From Chitinophaga sp. CF118 (lineage in GTDB: Bacteria; Bacteroidota; Bacteroidia; Chitinophagales; Chitinophagaceae), in NCBI RefSeq assembly GCF_900112615.1, contig NZ_FOMK01000004.1, positions 186,001-250,000 of the forward strand: a stretch of 64,000 nucleotides of DNA, read 5' to 3'. The position numbers were made by a program, and so were the translations under genes. Numbering within the stretch: the first letter of the stretch is position 1; every line of letters starts with the position of its first letter. The notes below the pieces were generated by a model. The model saw only the letters and a program-made list of their open reading frames with translations, was not told the origin of the DNA and made no database searches. Of the stretch, positions 62,030 through 64,000 are shown in pieces.

Positions 62030-63520
62030 TTAGTTTCGCGATAACAATTTTCTTACGCCGCTGTTCACCGGTAATCGTTCCAGAATCAACCGGCGGATCT
62101 CCTGGAAAGTATCATTCATCAAAAGGTAAATACCCATTATATAAAAAGTAGTTCCTGCCAGTGAGATGATGATCATGACGGTCACCGGGTTTATTCCTGT
62201 ATACATAAACCGGAAAAAGTACCAGCAACTGCCATAACTGAATAATGCCAGTGGGATGGGGATGATAAACATCTGCAATGCCTCCGGCAATGTACCCCCC
62301 AAAAGTTTAAAGCCTTTATACAACCAATACGGACTAATAATAGTATAGTACAGGGAAACACCTGCGGCAGTACCATATACACCCCATTGCAGCGTTCCTG
62401 CTGTTACGAGCGCTATCATAAAAAGCAGTGAATAAAAAGAATGTTTGGCCATACCGGAGAATCTGCCTGTTACCCTGAAAGGAATAGACCATAACCAGGC
62501 CACTGCACGAAATGCCATACCTATTGATAAAATCTCTACAAGCGGTGTAGTATCGACCCATTTGGAAGAAAGTAACACACGTACTAACCAGAAGGCGGTC
62601 GCACCCTGCCAAATGGCAAATGCGGCACCGAAAACGGAAAGATAGGTTACGCTCTTTTTGTAAATCTCCTTCGCCCTTTTGCTATCCTTAATGGATGCCA
62701 GGCTGGGGAATAATACCTGCGGAAGATTATTGGCCACAAAGCCAATCACCTGGATGGATAAGCTGAAGGCCATGTAATAAATACCTACAATAGTTTTGCT
62801 AACCAGGATACCCAGGAGGATAGTATCTGTCTGATCCATGATACGCTGTATCACTGAATGCATGAGTGACCAGGAACTATTTACAGTGAGATATTTCCAA
62901 CGTTTCAGGTGTAGATTGAAGAGGATCTTCAAATGTGTAATCCTGTACTTCACGATCAGTGACACAGCTGATACTATCAGCGGAGGAATCACAAAGCTAT
63001 ATACGCCCAGCCCCAGATCGGCCAGGATAACGGTTAACACCATCGTCATTACGGTTTCCATTACACGTATAATGGAGAGCGTTTTAAAATCCAGGTCTAT
63101 CCGTAGTTTAGTAAGAGGGATCACACTCAATGCATCCATGGGTGTAGTGAAAGCATAAAATGAAACCAGGATAAAAATGTTGTTATCATGATAGATTTTG
63201 CTACCAATGAACCCCAGGATCAAGAGGAGCAAAAAGGAAATGATACCAAAAATCCAGGAGATACCAAATGATAATGGCAGCCAGTTATTGAAACTTTTCT
63301 GCCGTCGTACCAATACATCATTCAGACCAAACTGCTGAATGAGCATACCGATAGTGGTTACGGTATAAACGAGACTGATCAATCCAAACTGTTCTGGAAG
63401 CAGTAACCAGGCTAGAACTATCTGCCCTAAAATTGCTGTCAGTTTTGTAGCGCCGGTTTGCAACAGCATCCAACTGATGCTGTTAAAGACCTGCTTTCCG
63501 GAAATGTTTTTGTTGCTCAA
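62030..63520 (-). CDS. Oligosaccharide flippase (Wzx/PST family)
   Basis: A 496-residue MOP-superfamily exporter with about 12-14 membrane helices. The start KQVFNSISWMLLQTGATKLTAILGQIVLAWLLLPEQFGLISLVYTVTTIG has the polysaccharide-synthase pattern (split over the first two helices), and YYMAFSLSIQVIGFVANNLPQVLFPSLASI lies in the centre. It should flip undecaprenyl-linked repeat units to the periplasm for the Wzy-like polymerase downstream. Confidence 0.9.
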   Translation of the reverse strand: MSNKNISGKQVFNSISWMLLQTGATKLTAILGQIVLAWLLLPEQFGLISLVYTVTTIGMLIQQFGLNDVLVRRQKSFNNWLPLSFGISWIFGIISFLLLLILGFIGSKIYHDNNIFILVSFYAFTTPMDALSVIPLTKLRIDLDFKTLSIIRVMETVMTMVLTVILADLGLGVYSFVIPPLIVSAVSLIVKYRITHLKILFNLHLKRWKYLTVNSSWSLMHSVIQRIMDQTDTILLGILVSKTIVGIYYMAFSLSIQVIGFVANNLPQVLFPSLASIKDSKRAKEIYKKSVTYLSVFGAAFAIWQGATAFWLVRVLLSSKWVDTTPLVEILSIGMAFRAVAWLWSIPFRVTGRFSGMAKHSFYSLLFMIALVTAGTLQWGVYGTAAGVSLYYTIISPYWLYKGFKLLGGTLPEALQMFIIPIPLALFSYGSCWYFFRFMYTGINPVTVMIIISLAGTTFYIMGIYLLMNDTFQEIRRLILERLPVNSGVRKLLSRN

Positions 63521-63523
63521 GAG

Positions 63524-64000
63524 TTAAAAGGCTGATTTAATAAATGAAGACATTTTTTCCATTTCGACATCAATGATGTCCATGTTTGGATACATGATAC
63601 CGTTGTTTTTTCTATGATCAAATCCCAGCCTGTTAAAAATCCCTGCTCTTGGACTGTTTGTAAATAATCGTGCCGGTTTTCCGAAAGCCAGACTTACTGC
63701 ACATGAATGCACCCTGTCGGAAATGGTAAAAGCGGCAGATTTATACAAAGCGAGATAAGATAACAGATTAAAACTCACAAAGGAGTTTGGCATCGCAAAT
63801 GTGATATGATTGAACTTAGTAGACACTTCCTGTTGGACACGCACAATTTTATGTTCGTTCAATGCATCCTGTTGCGGACGCAGACGGTTAAGATGGCGTG
63901 AGAAACGGTGGTTGATGCCAAAGAAGTTCTTTTTACGATCCAGCTCCAGGTTGGTAATTTTCACATCTCCGTTCACTTTATAAACGGGTTCCAATTCCCT
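63524..64000 (-). CDS. Polysaccharide pyruvyltransferase family protein, C-terminal fragment
   Basis: The frame is open to the window edge, so the N-terminal part is missing; an apparent TTG start at 63994 is internal. The visible 158 or so residues carry the family's late motif SDRVHSCAVSLAFGKPARLF, which matches the S-x-R-x-H signature of CsaB/WcaK-type enzymes. They add a ketal pyruvate to a sugar of the surface polysaccharide. It ends 3 bases before the flippase gene begins, showing that the cluster continues beyond the window. Confidence 0.8.
   Translation of the reverse strand, partial: RELEPVYKVNGDVKITNLELDRKKNFFGINHRFSRHLNRLRPQQDALNEHKIVRVQQEVSTKFNHITFAMPNSFVSFNLLSYLALYKSAAFTISDRVHSCAVSLAFGKPARLFTNSPRAGIFNRLGFDHRKNNGIMYPNMDIIDVEMEKMSSFIKSAF

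Noticed and set aside
1..64000. Mobile element, prophage, tRNA or rRNA genes
   Set aside because: No transposase, integrase, phage structural gene or recognisable tRNA/rRNA sequence was seen on either strand.

Overview
The window reads as a chromosomal segment of a Bacteroidota bacterium, most likely a Chitinophaga-like member of the Chitinophagaceae. The evidence is a SusC/SusD outer-membrane pair, several matches to the phylum's TAnnTTTG -7 promoter element, weak Shine-Dalgarno signals, CarboxypepD_reg-like outer-membrane proteins, a sphingolipid gene set and a TPR-type histidine kinase. I see no transposase, phage gene, tRNA, rRNA or CRISPR array.

Layout. 1-302: the tail of a TPR protein. 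458-5445: a SusD/SusC nutrient-uptake pair read leftward, with a long leader holding hairpins and a 72-bp tandem repeat. 6102-16374: nine tightly packed or overlapping leftward genes that together look like a complete route to inositol-phosphate sphingolipids: serine palmitoyltransferase, a GNAT-type candidate ceramide synthase, a candidate 3-ketosphinganine reductase, myo-inositol-phosphate synthase, a PgpA-like phosphatase, a GtrA membrane protein, a DUF5686-type outer-membrane protein, a CDP-alcohol phosphatidyltransferase with an extra C-terminal domain, and a PAP2/AUR1-like synthase. 16848-29082: mixed genes, including an AsmA-ThuA pair, an AraC regulator with a DUF983 protein, DNA ligase D, a transglutaminase-like protein, and an ECF41-type sigma factor paired with a carboxymuconolactone-decarboxylase-like protein.

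29296-44421: regulation and nitrate assimilation. A TPR histidine kinase and NarL-type regulator converge on a Crp/Fnr regulator with four clustered N-terminal cysteines, which overlaps a siroheme-pathway methyltransferase (SUMT). Divergent from these, and behind an Fnr-like palindrome, runs nirB, nirD, an alginate-export-type porin, a NarK-type transporter, a nitrate reductase fused to a NirB-like FAD/[2Fe-2S] electron-input module, and a protein that looks like a sulfite/nitrite reductase fold without its cluster cysteines joined to a rubredoxin. The proposed flow is nitrate entry through porin and MFS carrier, cytoplasmic reduction to nitrite, then to ammonium by NirBD using siroheme made with the help of SUMT.

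44580-46082: malate:quinone oxidoreductase. 46141-64000: a leftward exopolysaccharide cluster: a pyruvyltransferase cut by the window edge, flippase, polymerase, six glycosyltransferases, acyl/acetyltransferases, a VanZ-like protein, a beta-propeller protein and, at the 3' end, the priming undecaprenyl-phosphate sugar transferase, followed by a divergent histidine-kinase-like gene and a further acyltransferase. The cluster continues past the window end.

The most interesting parts are the compact sphingolipid/inositol operon, the cluster-less reductase-rubredoxin fusion in the nitrate operon, and several unexplained repeats and long hairpins. All family names come from reading motifs by eye; no database search was run.
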